Assembly (NCBI RefSeq): GCF_018398335.1
Contig: NZ_JAHBRX010000002.1
Coordinates: forward strand, 1,426,001-1,490,000
Source: Chelatococcus sp. HY11
Lineage (GTDB): Bacteria > Pseudomonadota > Alphaproteobacteria > Rhizobiales > Beijerinckiaceae
Reading direction: 5' to 3'
DNA: 64,000 nucleotides
In this document: positions 41,591-50,493 of the stretch, piece after piece
Position numbering within the stretch: position 1 is the first letter of the stretch
Layout of the letters: each line of letters begins with the position of its first letter
Program-made: the position numbers and the translations under genes
The notes under the pieces: generated by a model
Seen by the model: only the letters and a program-made list of their open reading frames with translations
What the model was told of the DNA's origin: nothing
Databases searched by the model: none

Positions 41591-43375
41591 TCAATGTCCT
41601 CTCTTCAACAGCGGCCCGCGCTGGGACGGCTCGATCACCAGATCGAGCAGATAGGGCTTGCCTGCCTCCACTGTGCGGATGGCTCGCTCGAGCGCATCGG
41701 CAAGCTCCCCAACCGCCGAAACGGTTTCCGCGGCGACGCCCTGAGACCGCGCGAGACCGGCGATGTCGACATGGGGCTCAGCCAGACGCATCCCGATCCA
41801 TTTGTTCTCGACAGGCCGGTTGCGCTCGCGGGCGACCGCTTCCTGATGCACCTCGTCATTGTAGTTGGAGCGATTGTTGGCGACGATGACGAGCACCGGA
41901 ATGTCGTAGTGCGCGGCCGTCCATAGCGCTGTTGCGCCTTGCAGGAAGTCGCCGTCTCCGACGATGCTCATCGGGATCCGGCCCGTGCCCTTGAGCGCCA
42001 GCCCGACACCAACGGCCATGCCCGGTCCCGCGCCAAGCCCGCCGCCACCGTCGAAGCCGAGATAGTCCAGCGGGTCGCGGAACGGGTAGTGTTCGCTGGA
42101 AAAGCCGAGGCCGACGCGCATGATGGTGAACTTGCGGCCTTCGCGACGCTCATTGAGCAGCCATGCGAGGTCGTCCTGCACGATAGCCCGCTGCGGATCG
42201 CTCAGATCGGGCGGTGCGACCTTCGCCGGAGCTTGCGGTGTGCTCCATGCTGAACCCGGCTTCTGCGCCTTCGTCAGATAGGGAAGAAGCCCGGCGACGA
42301 GGGCGTCGGGTTCGGCCAGCACGCGAATATCCGCTGGCGGAAGTCCCTGATAGTCCATGCTCCAGCCGTTGTGGATGTAGGAATCCACCGTGCAGTTGAT
42401 GATCGTGCCGCGAACCTTGCCCTTCTGTTCGATCAGTTGCAGTGCACCGGCGAGATCGATGGAGTCGAGCACGAGAATGACATCGGCCTGACGCACGAGT
42501 TCGGCGGCTTCCGGTGAGTAATGGCTGCGCGGGATGGGCCCGTGCAGCGGGTGCTCGGTGGGGAACGAGGCGCCCGTGCGCAGATCTGACAAAACGCGGG
42601 CGCCGACAGCCTCGGCCAGCCTGATACGCTGCTCCCACGCCTCGGGATCGCGCGAGACGCGGCCTGACAGGATGATGGGCCGCTCGGCCTTCAGCAGGCG
42701 ATCGGCGATCTCAGCCAGTGTTTCCGCGGACGGATGCGGGGAGGGGCCCGGCGCATAGCGCGAAACCTCTGGCAGCTCGAAGCCGTCGGCGTCGAATGGC
42801 TCCTCCTGAAGATCAGCTTCCAGGCAGACATAGGTGGGGCCGCGCGGCGCGGTCCGCGCAATCTGGTTGGCGCGCAGGAAGGATTCCACGGCGGCTACCG
42901 CAGAGGTCGGCTGGTCGTCCCATTTGGTATAGTTGCGCAGCAACGCGCCCTGATCCTTGGCGGTATGGACCCAGTCGACCCACGGTCGGCGCTTGTCGGC
43001 GGCGACCGGCCCGGTCGCGCCGACGATCACCATCGGCACGCGGGCGCACCACGCGTTGAACACCTGCATCAATCCGTGCATCAGACCGACATTGCTGTGC
43101 AGGACGCAGCCCATCGGCTCGCCGGTGACACGGGCATAGCCGTGCGCGATGGCGACCGCGTGGTCCTCATTCAGCGTCAGCAGCATCTGCGGGTCGCGGT
43201 TGCCGAGATAGTTGACGAGGCTGTCGTGAAAGCCGCGATAGCTCGCGCCGGGGTTCATCGCGAGATATTTGAGGTCAAGCCTGCGCACGACCTCGGCCAT
43301 CAGGTCGCTCGACCATTCGATGCGGGGATTGTTGATGCCGACCGGTTTCTCGATCTCGTTATCGATGTCGTTCAT
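41591..43375 (-). CDS. Thiamine-diphosphate enzyme (acetolactate-synthase-like fold)
   Basis: 594 residues with the three-domain ThDP layout. The catalytic Glu is in [17 protein letters not shown] (about residue 70), a central TPP-M domain has [18 protein letters not shown], and the diphosphate/Mg motif is [13 protein letters not shown] ... VIVANN. This group covers 2-oxoacid decarboxylases, carboligases and C-C hydrolases; residues do not tell which. ATG 43375 overlaps the CoxL stop (ATGA). Its place between CoxL and CoxS genes suggests it acts on the same intermediate, probably a 2-oxo acid. Confidence 0.88.
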   Translation of the reverse strand: MNDIDNEIEKPVGINNPRIEWSSDLMAEVVRRLDLKYLAMNPGASYRGFHDSLVNYLGNRDPQMLLTLNEDHAVAIAHGYARVTGEPMGCVLHSNVGLMHGLMQVFNAWCARVPMVIVGATGPVAADKRRPWVDWVHTAKDQGALLRNYTKWDDQPTSAVAAVESFLRANQIARTAPRGPTYVCLEADLQEEPFDADGFELPEVSRYAPGPSPHPSAETLAEIADRLLKAERPIILSGRVSRDPEAWEQRIRLAEAVGARVLSDLRTGASFPTEHPLHGPIPRSHYSPEAAELVRQADVILVLDSIDLAGALQLIEQKGKVRGTIINCTVDSYIHNGWSMDYQGLPPADIRVLAEPDALVAGLLPYLTKAQKPGSAWSTPQAPAKVAPPDLSDPQRAIVQDDLAWLLNERREGRKFTIMRVGLGFSSEHYPFRDPLDYLGFDGGGGLGAGPGMAVGVGLALKGTGRIPMSIVGDGDFLQGATALWTAAHYDIPVLVIVANNRSNYNDEVHQEAVARERNRPVENKWIGMRLAEPHVDIAGLARSQGVAAETVSAVGELADALERAIRTVEAGKPYLLDLVIEPSQRGPLLKRGH

Positions 43376-45714
43376 GCAGAGGTCTCCGCGTTGCGAATGG
43401 CCCGCCAGACGCGCTCCGGCGTCGCAGGCATGTCGATGTGGCGCACGCCCAGAGGCGAGAGTGCGTCGATGATGGCATTCATGATGGAGGGCAGGGCGCC
43501 GATAGTGCCGGCCTCTCCGGCGCCCTTGACGCCGAGCGGGTTGTTGGCGGTCGGAGTACCTTGCGTCAGCAATTCGCAATCGGGCACATCACTGGCGCGT
43601 GGCATGCCGTAGTCCATGAAGGAGGCGGTGAGGATCTGCCCATCTTCGTCGTAACGAATGGTTTCCAGGAGCGCCTGGCCAAGCCCCTGCGCCATCCCGC
43701 CCTGCACCTGCCCCTCCACCATCTGGTGATCGAGCACATTGCCGACATCGTCGACGACGACATAGCGGTCGAACACGACCGTGCCGGTATCGGGATCGAT
43801 CTCGACCTCACAGATATGGCAGGCGTTGGGGTAGGTCGGCGCCGGTGGCGCAAACACGGCGATCGCGTCGAGCCCGCCCTCGATCTCACTCGGCAGTGTC
43901 GCGACGCTGAAACCAGCCTTCATGACCTCGTCGATGGTGAGGGAGCCGCCGCTCGCGACGGCAAACCGCCCATCCGCGAAAACGATGTCGGCTTCCGCCG
44001 CCTGCAGCAGGAAAGCGGCGATGCGCTTTCCCTTGTCGATCACCTTGTCGCAGGCCCGATCGAGCGCGCCGCCGCCGCTCATCATCGAGCGCGAGCCGAA
44101 GGAGCCGCGTCCGAAGGCTGAGACGTCGGTGTCGCCCTGCATGACGGTCACCCGCTGCGACGCCACGCCGAGGCGCTGGCTGACGAGGCGCTGGTAGATC
44201 GTCTCGTGGCCCTGCCCATTCGACATCGTGCCCACGAGCACGCGTATGCCGCCGGACAGGTCGAAGCGGATCTCCACCCTTTCTTCCCAGGGCGAGCCCG
44301 CCGGGCCGCCCGCCTGCTCGATGGCATTCGCGATGCCGATGCCACGCAGCTTGCCGGCTTTGCGCGAGACCTCCCGTCGCTCGGCAAAGCCGGCGAGATC
44401 CGCCATCTCCGCCGCCGACAGCATGTTGCGTTCGAAATTGCCGCTGTCGTACTCGAACAAGAGGTTGGTGCGGTAGGGCATCGCCTCGGCGGGGATCAAA
44501 TTCCTGCGCCGCAGTTCGAACGGATCAAGGCCCGTCTCGCGTGCAGCCGCATCGATCACCCTCTCCAGTACATAGGTCGCCTCGGGGCGCCCTGCGCCGC
44601 GATAGGAGGCGGTGGCGCGCGTGTTGGTGAAAACGCCCTTCACCTCGGCATGGATGGCCGGTGTTGTATAGGGACCAGACAGCGAGCCGAGATTGTTCAC
44701 GGGCGGGTGCGCGCCACGCAATGCGACGCAGGACCCAAGGTTAGCCAGAGCCCTATAGGAGAGCCCGAGAAAGCGGCCGTCCGCAGATAGGGCTAGCGCA
44801 ATCTCGACATGGTTCTCGCGCGCGTGATCATCGCTGATGAAGGCCTCGCTGCGCTCGCAGAGCCACTTCACCGGCCGCCCCACCCGCCTGGATGCCCACA
44901 GGACCAGGATATCCTCGGCGAACATGCCGGCCTTGAGGCCGAAACCGCCGCCCACATCGGGCGCGACGACCCGCACCTGGTGTTCGGGCACATGGAGGAC
45001 GCGGGTTGCCAGCACATGGCGGATCTGATGCGGCGTCTGCTGTCCCACATGCAGCGTGTAGCGTCCCGAGCGGCGATCGTAGTCACCGATGGCGACACGT
45101 GGCTCTATCGGACTGGCGGTGACGCGATTGATGTCGATGGTCAGCCGGGTGACATGGGCCGCCGCCTCCATGGCCGCGTCAACGCCTGTCCGGTCGCCGA
45201 TCTCATAGACAAAGGAGACGTTGCCCGGCGCCTCGTCCCACAATTGGGGGGCACCGGGAGCGACGGCAGCGCGAAGGTCGGTCACGGCTGTCAGCGGTTC
45301 GTACTCGACCTGAACCGCTTCGGCGGCATCCTTGGCGAGCGCGATGCTGTCGGCAATGACGATGGCAACAGCTTCGCCTACCATGCGAACCCGACCCAGC
45401 GCCATCGCGCGATGCGGCGGCTCGATGATGGCCTGTGTCGTGAAATCCGCGCGGCGGGGGCGGCTTACGCACGGGATCGTGCCGATGCCGTCCGCCTCCA
45501 TGTCCACACCAGTCAGCACTGCGCGCACGCCCGGCATGTCCAGCGCGGCCGACACGTCCAGGGCGGCGATGTCCGCATGGCCGTAGGGGGAACGCACCAC
45601 CGCCATGTAAAGCATGCCGGCGAGATGGATATCGTCGACGTAGCAGCCCTTGCCGGACACCAGCCGTTCATCCTCGACGCGGCCGGTGTGGCCGTGTCCC
45701 CCGAACTTATCCAT
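43372..45714 (-). CDS. Molybdenum hydroxylase large subunit (CoxL-like, Mo-cytosine dinucleotide)
   Basis: 780 residues of the xanthine-oxidase family. It has GKGCYVDDIHLAGMLY, the Mo-cofactor motifs VGGGFGLKAGMF and TMSNGQGHET, ASYRGAGRPEATYV and the catalytic Glu of GVKGAGEAGTIGA. The active-site loop is not the VAYRCSFR of CO dehydrogenase, so it is an aromatic/aldehyde/N-heterocycle hydroxylase of unknown substrate. ATG 45714 starts the conserved region; ATG 45735 is seven codons earlier. It is the first gene of the hydroxylase segment, 123 bp after the ABC permease gene. Confidence 0.92.
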   Translation of the reverse strand: MDKFGGHGHTGRVEDERLVSGKGCYVDDIHLAGMLYMAVVRSPYGHADIAALDVSAALDMPGVRAVLTGVDMEADGIGTIPCVSRPRRADFTTQAIIEPPHRAMALGRVRMVGEAVAIVIADSIALAKDAAEAVQVEYEPLTAVTDLRAAVAPGAPQLWDEAPGNVSFVYEIGDRTGVDAAMEAAAHVTRLTIDINRVTASPIEPRVAIGDYDRRSGRYTLHVGQQTPHQIRHVLATRVLHVPEHQVRVVAPDVGGGFGLKAGMFAEDILVLWASRRVGRPVKWLCERSEAFISDDHARENHVEIALALSADGRFLGLSYRALANLGSCVALRGAHPPVNNLGSLSGPYTTPAIHAEVKGVFTNTRATASYRGAGRPEATYVLERVIDAAARETGLDPFELRRRNLIPAEAMPYRTNLLFEYDSGNFERNMLSAAEMADLAGFAERREVSRKAGKLRGIGIANAIEQAGGPAGSPWEERVEIRFDLSGGIRVLVGTMSNGQGHETIYQRLVSQRLGVASQRVTVMQGDTDVSAFGRGSFGSRSMMSGGGALDRACDKVIDKGKRIAAFLLQAAEADIVFADGRFAVASGGSLTIDEVMKAGFSVATLPSEIEGGLDAIAVFAPPAPTYPNACHICEVEIDPDTGTVVFDRYVVVDDVGNVLDHQMVEGQVQGGMAQGLGQALLETIRYDEDGQILTASFMDYGMPRASDVPDCELLTQGTPTANNPLGVKGAGEAGTIGALPSIMNAIIDALSPLGVRHIDMPATPERVWRAIRNAETSA

Positions 45715-45837
45715 GGCAGCGCGCTCCAATGGCATCGACCGCGTTGTCGAAGATCGTCGCTGGCCTTTTCATGTCCGGAATGCTCGCCATATCGGCTCTC
45801 GCCAGAACTACTGTTGCCCGAACTACTCTTGCCATGT

Positions 45838-46683
45838 CTACTGCTGTGCCTTGAGCCGCGGATTGAGCGCGTCGTTGAGACCTTCGCCGACAAGATTGAG
45901 CGCCAGCACGGTGAGCAGGATGAGTACGCCCGGAATGGCGGCGATATACCATGCCGTGCGGATCGCCGGCCGGCCGATGCCGATCATCGTGCCCCAGCTC
46001 ATCAGATTGGGATCGCCGAGACCGAGAAACGACAGCCCCGCCTCGGTCAGGATCGCGCCCGCGACCATGATCGACGACATCACGATGATCGGCGGCAGCG
46101 CGTTCGGCAAGATCTGGCGAAAGATGATGGCCGATCGGCTCATGCCCAGCACGATACAGGATTGCACATATTCCCGCTCGCGCAGGGATAGGAACTCGGC
46201 ACGGACGAGCCGCGCGATCGGCGGCCATGTGACGAGCCCAATGGCGAGGATGACGTTGACCAGCGAGGCGCCGAACATCGCGACCAGAGCGAAGGCGAAC
46301 AGAAAATTCGGAATGGTCTGGAACACGTCGGTGATGCGCATCAGGACGTCTTCCATCCATCCGCGGAAATAGCCGGCAATAGCGCCGAAGAGAATACCGA
46401 TCGTGAGGGCTGTTGCCGCAGCTGCGAGGCCGATCGTCAGCGAGACGCGCGCGCCGACCAGCACACCGCGAAGAATATCGCGCCCAAGCGGGTCGGTTCC
46501 GAGCGGCGTCGCCAGCGACTGTCCCGGCCAGATGAACGCCGTGCCGACGGTATCCCAAGGATCCCCCGGCACGAGGATCGGCCCGATGATGGCCAAGATG
46601 ACAATGAAACCCAGCATCGTGACGCCGATTACGGCAGAGGCGCGGCGCGTGTAAAGGCGCCAGAACTCGCGGAAATTTCTCAT
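45838..46683 (-). CDS. Peptide-type ABC importer permease (DppC/OppC-like)
   Basis: 281 residues, about six membrane helices. LGTDPLGRDILRGVLVGARVSL and the EAA loop (EREYVQSCIVLGMSRSAIIFRQILPNAL) mark the OppC type. It forms the channel with the DppB partner one base upstream. ATG 46683 is used; a 12-residue longer frame has no support. It imports the substrate bound by the family-5 binding protein. Confidence 0.92.
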   Translation of the reverse strand: MRNFREFWRLYTRRASAVIGVTMLGFIVILAIIGPILVPGDPWDTVGTAFIWPGQSLATPLGTDPLGRDILRGVLVGARVSLTIGLAAAATALTIGILFGAIAGYFRGWMEDVLMRITDVFQTIPNFLFAFALVAMFGASLVNVILAIGLVTWPPIARLVRAEFLSLREREYVQSCIVLGMSRSAIIFRQILPNALPPIIVMSSIMVAGAILTEAGLSFLGLGDPNLMSWGTMIGIGRPAIRTAWYIAAIPGVLILLTVLALNLVGEGLNDALNPRLKAQQ

Positions 46684-46684
46684 G

Positions 46685-47662
46685 TCATTTGATCCCGATG
46701 CGCGGATCAAGCACCGCATAGATCAGGTCTGTGAAGATGTTAATGACCACGACCAGCGATGAGGCGAACAGCATTGTGCCGAGGAGAAGATTGTAATCAC
46801 GCTGGAAGACGGCATCGAAAGCCAGTCGTCCCAATCCCGGCCAGTTGAAGACGGTCTCGATCATGACGGCGCCGCCCAGAAGCGTACCGATCTGGATGCC
46901 GACCATCGTGACCATGGGCAGGACGGCGTTGGGCAGCACGTGGCGGAATGCGATGCGGCGCGGCATCACCCCCTTGGATCGCGCCGTGCGGATATAGTCG
47001 AGGTTGTAGACCTCCAGCATCGAGGCGCGCATCAGCCGCGTGTAGATCGCCATGTGATAGAGCGCGAGGGTCATCGCAGGCAGGATAAGGTGACGGCCAA
47101 CGTCGAGAATGCTTTGGAGCCAGTTAAATCGCCCGCCGATGGTGTACATGCCGCCAGTGGGCAGCCAGCCGAGCTTGACGGAAAACAGCACGATGCCCAT
47201 CAGGCCGAGCCAGAAAAGCGGTGTGGCGTAGAACAGCAGCGCGAGCACGGAGATCACGTCGTCAGTCAGCGTATTGACGCGCCGCGCCGAGACAACACCG
47301 AGGAGAAGACCGGCGGTGAAGGCGACGAGGATTGCCGTGAGCATCAGGATCAGTGTCGCCGGCAGCCGCGCCAGGATCAGGTTCAGCACTGGCGTGGCGT
47401 TGCGGAATGAATACCCGAGGTCGAGCTGCAAAACATTCCAGAAGTACTGGCCAAGTTGAATATAGATCGGCTGATCGAGGCCGAAGCGGGCGCGAAGATC
47501 GGCCAGATACTGGGGATCGGCCGCGCCGAATTCACCGGCAAGCAGATCGACCGTATCACCCGGTGCCAAGTGCAGGATAATGAAATTCAGCACAATGATC
47601 GCGGCGACGGTTATGACACCGTGCCCCAACCGACGCATAACATAGGGGGCGAGTGATTTCAT
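46685..47662 (-). CDS. Peptide-type ABC importer permease (DppB/OppB-like)
   Basis: 325 residues. The first helix MRRLGHGVITVAAIIVLNF, the periplasmic GLDQPIYIQLGQYFWNVLQ and the EAA loop (YIRTARSKGVMPRRIAFRHVLPNA) are characteristic. ATG 47662 is chosen since it begins the usual N terminus; the longer frame adds 24 unlikely residues. Next to DppC (1-bp gap) and 109 bp after the binding-protein gene. Confidence 0.92.
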   Translation of the reverse strand: MKSLAPYVMRRLGHGVITVAAIIVLNFIILHLAPGDTVDLLAGEFGAADPQYLADLRARFGLDQPIYIQLGQYFWNVLQLDLGYSFRNATPVLNLILARLPATLILMLTAILVAFTAGLLLGVVSARRVNTLTDDVISVLALLFYATPLFWLGLMGIVLFSVKLGWLPTGGMYTIGGRFNWLQSILDVGRHLILPAMTLALYHMAIYTRLMRASMLEVYNLDYIRTARSKGVMPRRIAFRHVLPNAVLPMVTMVGIQIGTLLGGAVMIETVFNWPGLGRLAFDAVFQRDYNLLLGTMLFASSLVVVINIFTDLIYAVLDPRIGIK

Positions 47663-47771
47663 GCTATTGCGGCCTCGGTCCGGGGGTCGCACCGGCGCGC
47701 CGTCGGGCGCGCAACGGATGTGGCTCGTCAGCAAGTGCCCGGCCGCTTGGGCCGGCCGGGCACGCCTGACA

Positions 47772-49400
47772 TCACTCTTCGATGGAAACGTCCGAGAAGT
47801 TCTCGTAGAGGCCGAGCGCCGTTGTGTTCAGGCCCTTGACCTTCTTGTTGTAGATCGAGAACCAGTCGATGTAGACGATCGGGAACGTCGGCAGGTCGGT
47901 CATCGCGATCTGTTGCATCTGCTTGTAGATCTGGCGACGCTTTTCCGGATCGTTCTCAACCATGCCGGCTTCGAGCAGGCGGTCCATCTCGGGATTGGAG
48001 TAGCTCGAGCCGTTCGAATAGGCCACGCCCTTCTGGATCGCCTTCGACCAGAAGAGGCGCTGGATGCCGATGACCGGATCCGCGATGTTCGACACCGAAT
48101 AGATGTTCAGGTCGAAATCATTGTCGGTCCATACACGGCGGACATAGGTCGGTCCGTCCTGTGCGCGAAGCGTCAGGGTGATGCCGATCTTGGCAAGGTT
48201 CTGGCGCAGGATTTCGGCTGTCTGCCGGAAGGTGTCGCCGCTCGGCGAGTAGTCGATCGTGGCGGAGAAGCGTTTGCCGTCGGGACCGGCCTTATAGCCT
48301 GCCTCGTCGAGAAGCTGAGCCGCCTTCTTGAGGTCGAACTCGTATTGCGGCACGTCATCCGTATAGAAATCGGACTGCTTGATGGTTACCGGGCCGCCCT
48401 TCGCAGCCGTGGCGAAGTCATGCCAGATATTCTTGACGATGAAGTCCTTGTCGATGGCATGCGCGATGGCCTGACGCACGCGGACATCCTGCCATTGCGG
48501 CTTGCGAAGATTGAACTCGAAGTAGTTCACCGAGGTGTTGTATTCCCAGCCATCGGTGCTGACCTCAAGCGTCGGGTTCTTGCCCAGCCGCGCGACGTCC
48601 GACAGGGGAACCACATACTGCGCGCCATATTGCACCTCGCCGCTTTCAAGCGCGGCCGCGCGCGAGGCGCTGTCCGCGATGAAGCGGATGATCAACTGGT
48701 CCAGATAGGGCTTGCCTTTATCCCAATAATTCTCGTTGCGTTGCAGCAACAAATGGCTGCCGCGCACGAACTCACCGAACTTGAACGGACCCGTGCCGAC
48801 GGGGGCGGTGTTGGCCGGGTTCCGCATCGGATCGCCGTCTTTGTAGATGTGCTTCGGCATGATGGGCGATTCAGCGCCGGCGAGCGCGCGCATCAGGTAA
48901 GGCGTCGGAGCGGCCAGCTTGAAAACAGCCGTATGCGCGTCCGGGGTCTCGACGGACTGGAGATTGGCGAATGTACCCTTGCCGCGCGGGTGCAGTTTCT
49001 TGAGGATCTCCATGAAGGTGAACTGGACGTCCTCGGAGGTGAAGGGTTTGCCGTCATGCCATGTCACCCCGTCCCGCAGCTTGAACTCGACGGTCAGGCC
49101 ATCGTCGGACACCGTCCACGCGGTGGCCAGACGGGGGATCAGGTTGAAGTCCTTGTCGTAGGTGACAAGACCGTCGAACATTTTCGACGACACCACATAG
49201 ACAGGCGACGCGCTGTTCAGCGCCGAGACGAGGATCGACGGCTCAGGGTCGAGGCTCATCGTCATGACCCCGCCCTGCTTGGGCTGGCTCATCGCGGGGG
49301 TCATCATCGGCGCGAGCGCCAGCGCGGCAACCGGAATGAGCGCGCTGCGCGCGAACGCGCGGCGGGTCAACTTGGCTTTCATGAGGTCAAACGGTGTCAT
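47772..49400 (-). CDS. Family-5 (peptide/nickel-type) ABC solute-binding protein
   Basis: 542 residues. The Tat-like signal TRRAFARSALIPVAALAL is followed by a mature protein starting near QPKQGGVMTMSLDPEP. The SBP_5 signature (FKLRDGVTWHDGKPFTSEDVQFTF) is clear. It binds oligopeptides, opines or other polar molecules in the periplasm for the DppBC channel. Start ATG 49400; ATG 49382 (MKAKLTRR) is equally possible. The cognate ATPases (DppD/F) are missing from the window. Confidence 0.92.
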   Translation of the reverse strand: MTPFDLMKAKLTRRAFARSALIPVAALALAPMMTPAMSQPKQGGVMTMSLDPEPSILVSALNSASPVYVVSSKMFDGLVTYDKDFNLIPRLATAWTVSDDGLTVEFKLRDGVTWHDGKPFTSEDVQFTFMEILKKLHPRGKGTFANLQSVETPDAHTAVFKLAAPTPYLMRALAGAESPIMPKHIYKDGDPMRNPANTAPVGTGPFKFGEFVRGSHLLLQRNENYWDKGKPYLDQLIIRFIADSASRAAALESGEVQYGAQYVVPLSDVARLGKNPTLEVSTDGWEYNTSVNYFEFNLRKPQWQDVRVRQAIAHAIDKDFIVKNIWHDFATAAKGGPVTIKQSDFYTDDVPQYEFDLKKAAQLLDEAGYKAGPDGKRFSATIDYSPSGDTFRQTAEILRQNLAKIGITLTLRAQDGPTYVRRVWTDNDFDLNIYSVSNIADPVIGIQRLFWSKAIQKGVAYSNGSSYSNPEMDRLLEAGMVENDPEKRRQIYKQMQQIAMTDLPTFPIVYIDWFSIYNKKVKGLNTTALGLYENFSDVSIEE

Positions 49401-49442
49401 TGGCAGGCCCTCTGGTTATCGGATCAAACGAAGTTGCCGTTG

Positions 49443-50447
49443 TTATTGGTGCGCGCCGGCGAACAGGCCGGCGGTTTCAGGCGCGAAGAGCTCATCAAGG
49501 CCAACCGGGCGATGCGAGACGCCCTGCTCCTGGCAGTATTCGAGGAATTTCGTGAGCGTGATCCGGTTGCGCGCCACGCCATAGGGCCAGAAATCCTGGC
49601 CGAAAAGAGCACGCGCCGCCTCGGCCTGCTCATACATCCATGGAAAGGGATAGCGCGAGACCATGCTGTCGGCCATGCGACGCAGACTGTCCTGCTTGGC
49701 GGCTTCGAACGCGTGGCACAAGTTCGCCGCAAGCCAGCGATTTGCTTCGTAGACATCGGAGCGAATGGCGACGACATGCATGATCGGGAAGATGCCGGTC
49801 TGGCGGTAATAATCGGCCTCGTCGGCCATCCCGCCGGGAAACAGGCGCACGAGCGATGGGGCGGCGCCGAGCGCGCCATCGGGTGTATGCGATGAGATGA
49901 TTGCGTCGAGTTCGCCCGCGATCAGCATGTTGTTGAGCGACTTGTCCTTCGCCTTCGTCACTTTTAGACCTGCCGGCCATGCAATCGCGATATGGGGCGC
50001 ATGGCCGGTGGCATTGACACTGCCCTCCACCCATTCGACCGTGTCGAGAGCGACGCCGCATTCATGGGCGAGGAACCCGCGCGCATAGACCCCCGCCGTA
50101 TGGGACCAGTCCGGAAAACCGATGCGGCCACCCTTCAGGTCCGAGGCTGATTTGACCGAGCCGTCCCTGCGCACGAAAAAGGCGGACTGCCGGAACATGC
50201 GTGATGGAAACACCGGGATCGCGGTCAGCGATTTATCCCCCTGCGACAGCAGCGAGACATACATCGCCAGCGACATCTCGGAGATATCCCATTCGCGAAA
50301 CCGGGTGAAGCGAGCAAAGATATCCGGAACCGGCAGGTTCTGAACGTTCAGCCGCGCGCCCTTGACCTTCACCGCACCGGCGCACAGCGCCTGGACATGG
50401 TCGTATTCGCCTATTGCGAGTGACAGGAGAACCGGGTCGGTCATCAT
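49443..50447 (-). CDS. 4,5-dihydroxyphthalate decarboxylase-like / NMT1-like binding-fold protein
   Basis: 334 residues. LSLAIGEYDHVQALCAGAVKV, FREWDISEMSLAMYV, VFPSRMFRQSAFFVR and the later GWPxx-like WPYGVARN... region match the 4,5-dihydroxyphthalate decarboxylase family, whose fold is that of a type II periplasmic binding protein. No signal peptide is visible, so a cytoplasmic enzyme is more likely than a transport protein. If so, an aromatic or cyclic dicarboxylate is decarboxylated. AAGGA precedes ATG 50447; the frame is open to 50468. Between the importer and the BisC-like gene. Confidence 0.8.
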   Translation of the reverse strand: MMTDPVLLSLAIGEYDHVQALCAGAVKVKGARLNVQNLPVPDIFARFTRFREWDISEMSLAMYVSLLSQGDKSLTAIPVFPSRMFRQSAFFVRRDGSVKSASDLKGGRIGFPDWSHTAGVYARGFLAHECGVALDTVEWVEGSVNATGHAPHIAIAWPAGLKVTKAKDKSLNNMLIAGELDAIISSHTPDGALGAAPSLVRLFPGGMADEADYYRQTGIFPIMHVVAIRSDVYEANRWLAANLCHAFEAAKQDSLRRMADSMVSRYPFPWMYEQAEAARALFGQDFWPYGVARNRITLTKFLEYCQEQGVSHRPVGLDELFAPETAGLFAGAHQ

Positions 50448-50493
50448 ACTATCCTTGCTGTGCCGCATGGTGGCGAATGTGGTTCACGGTCAT

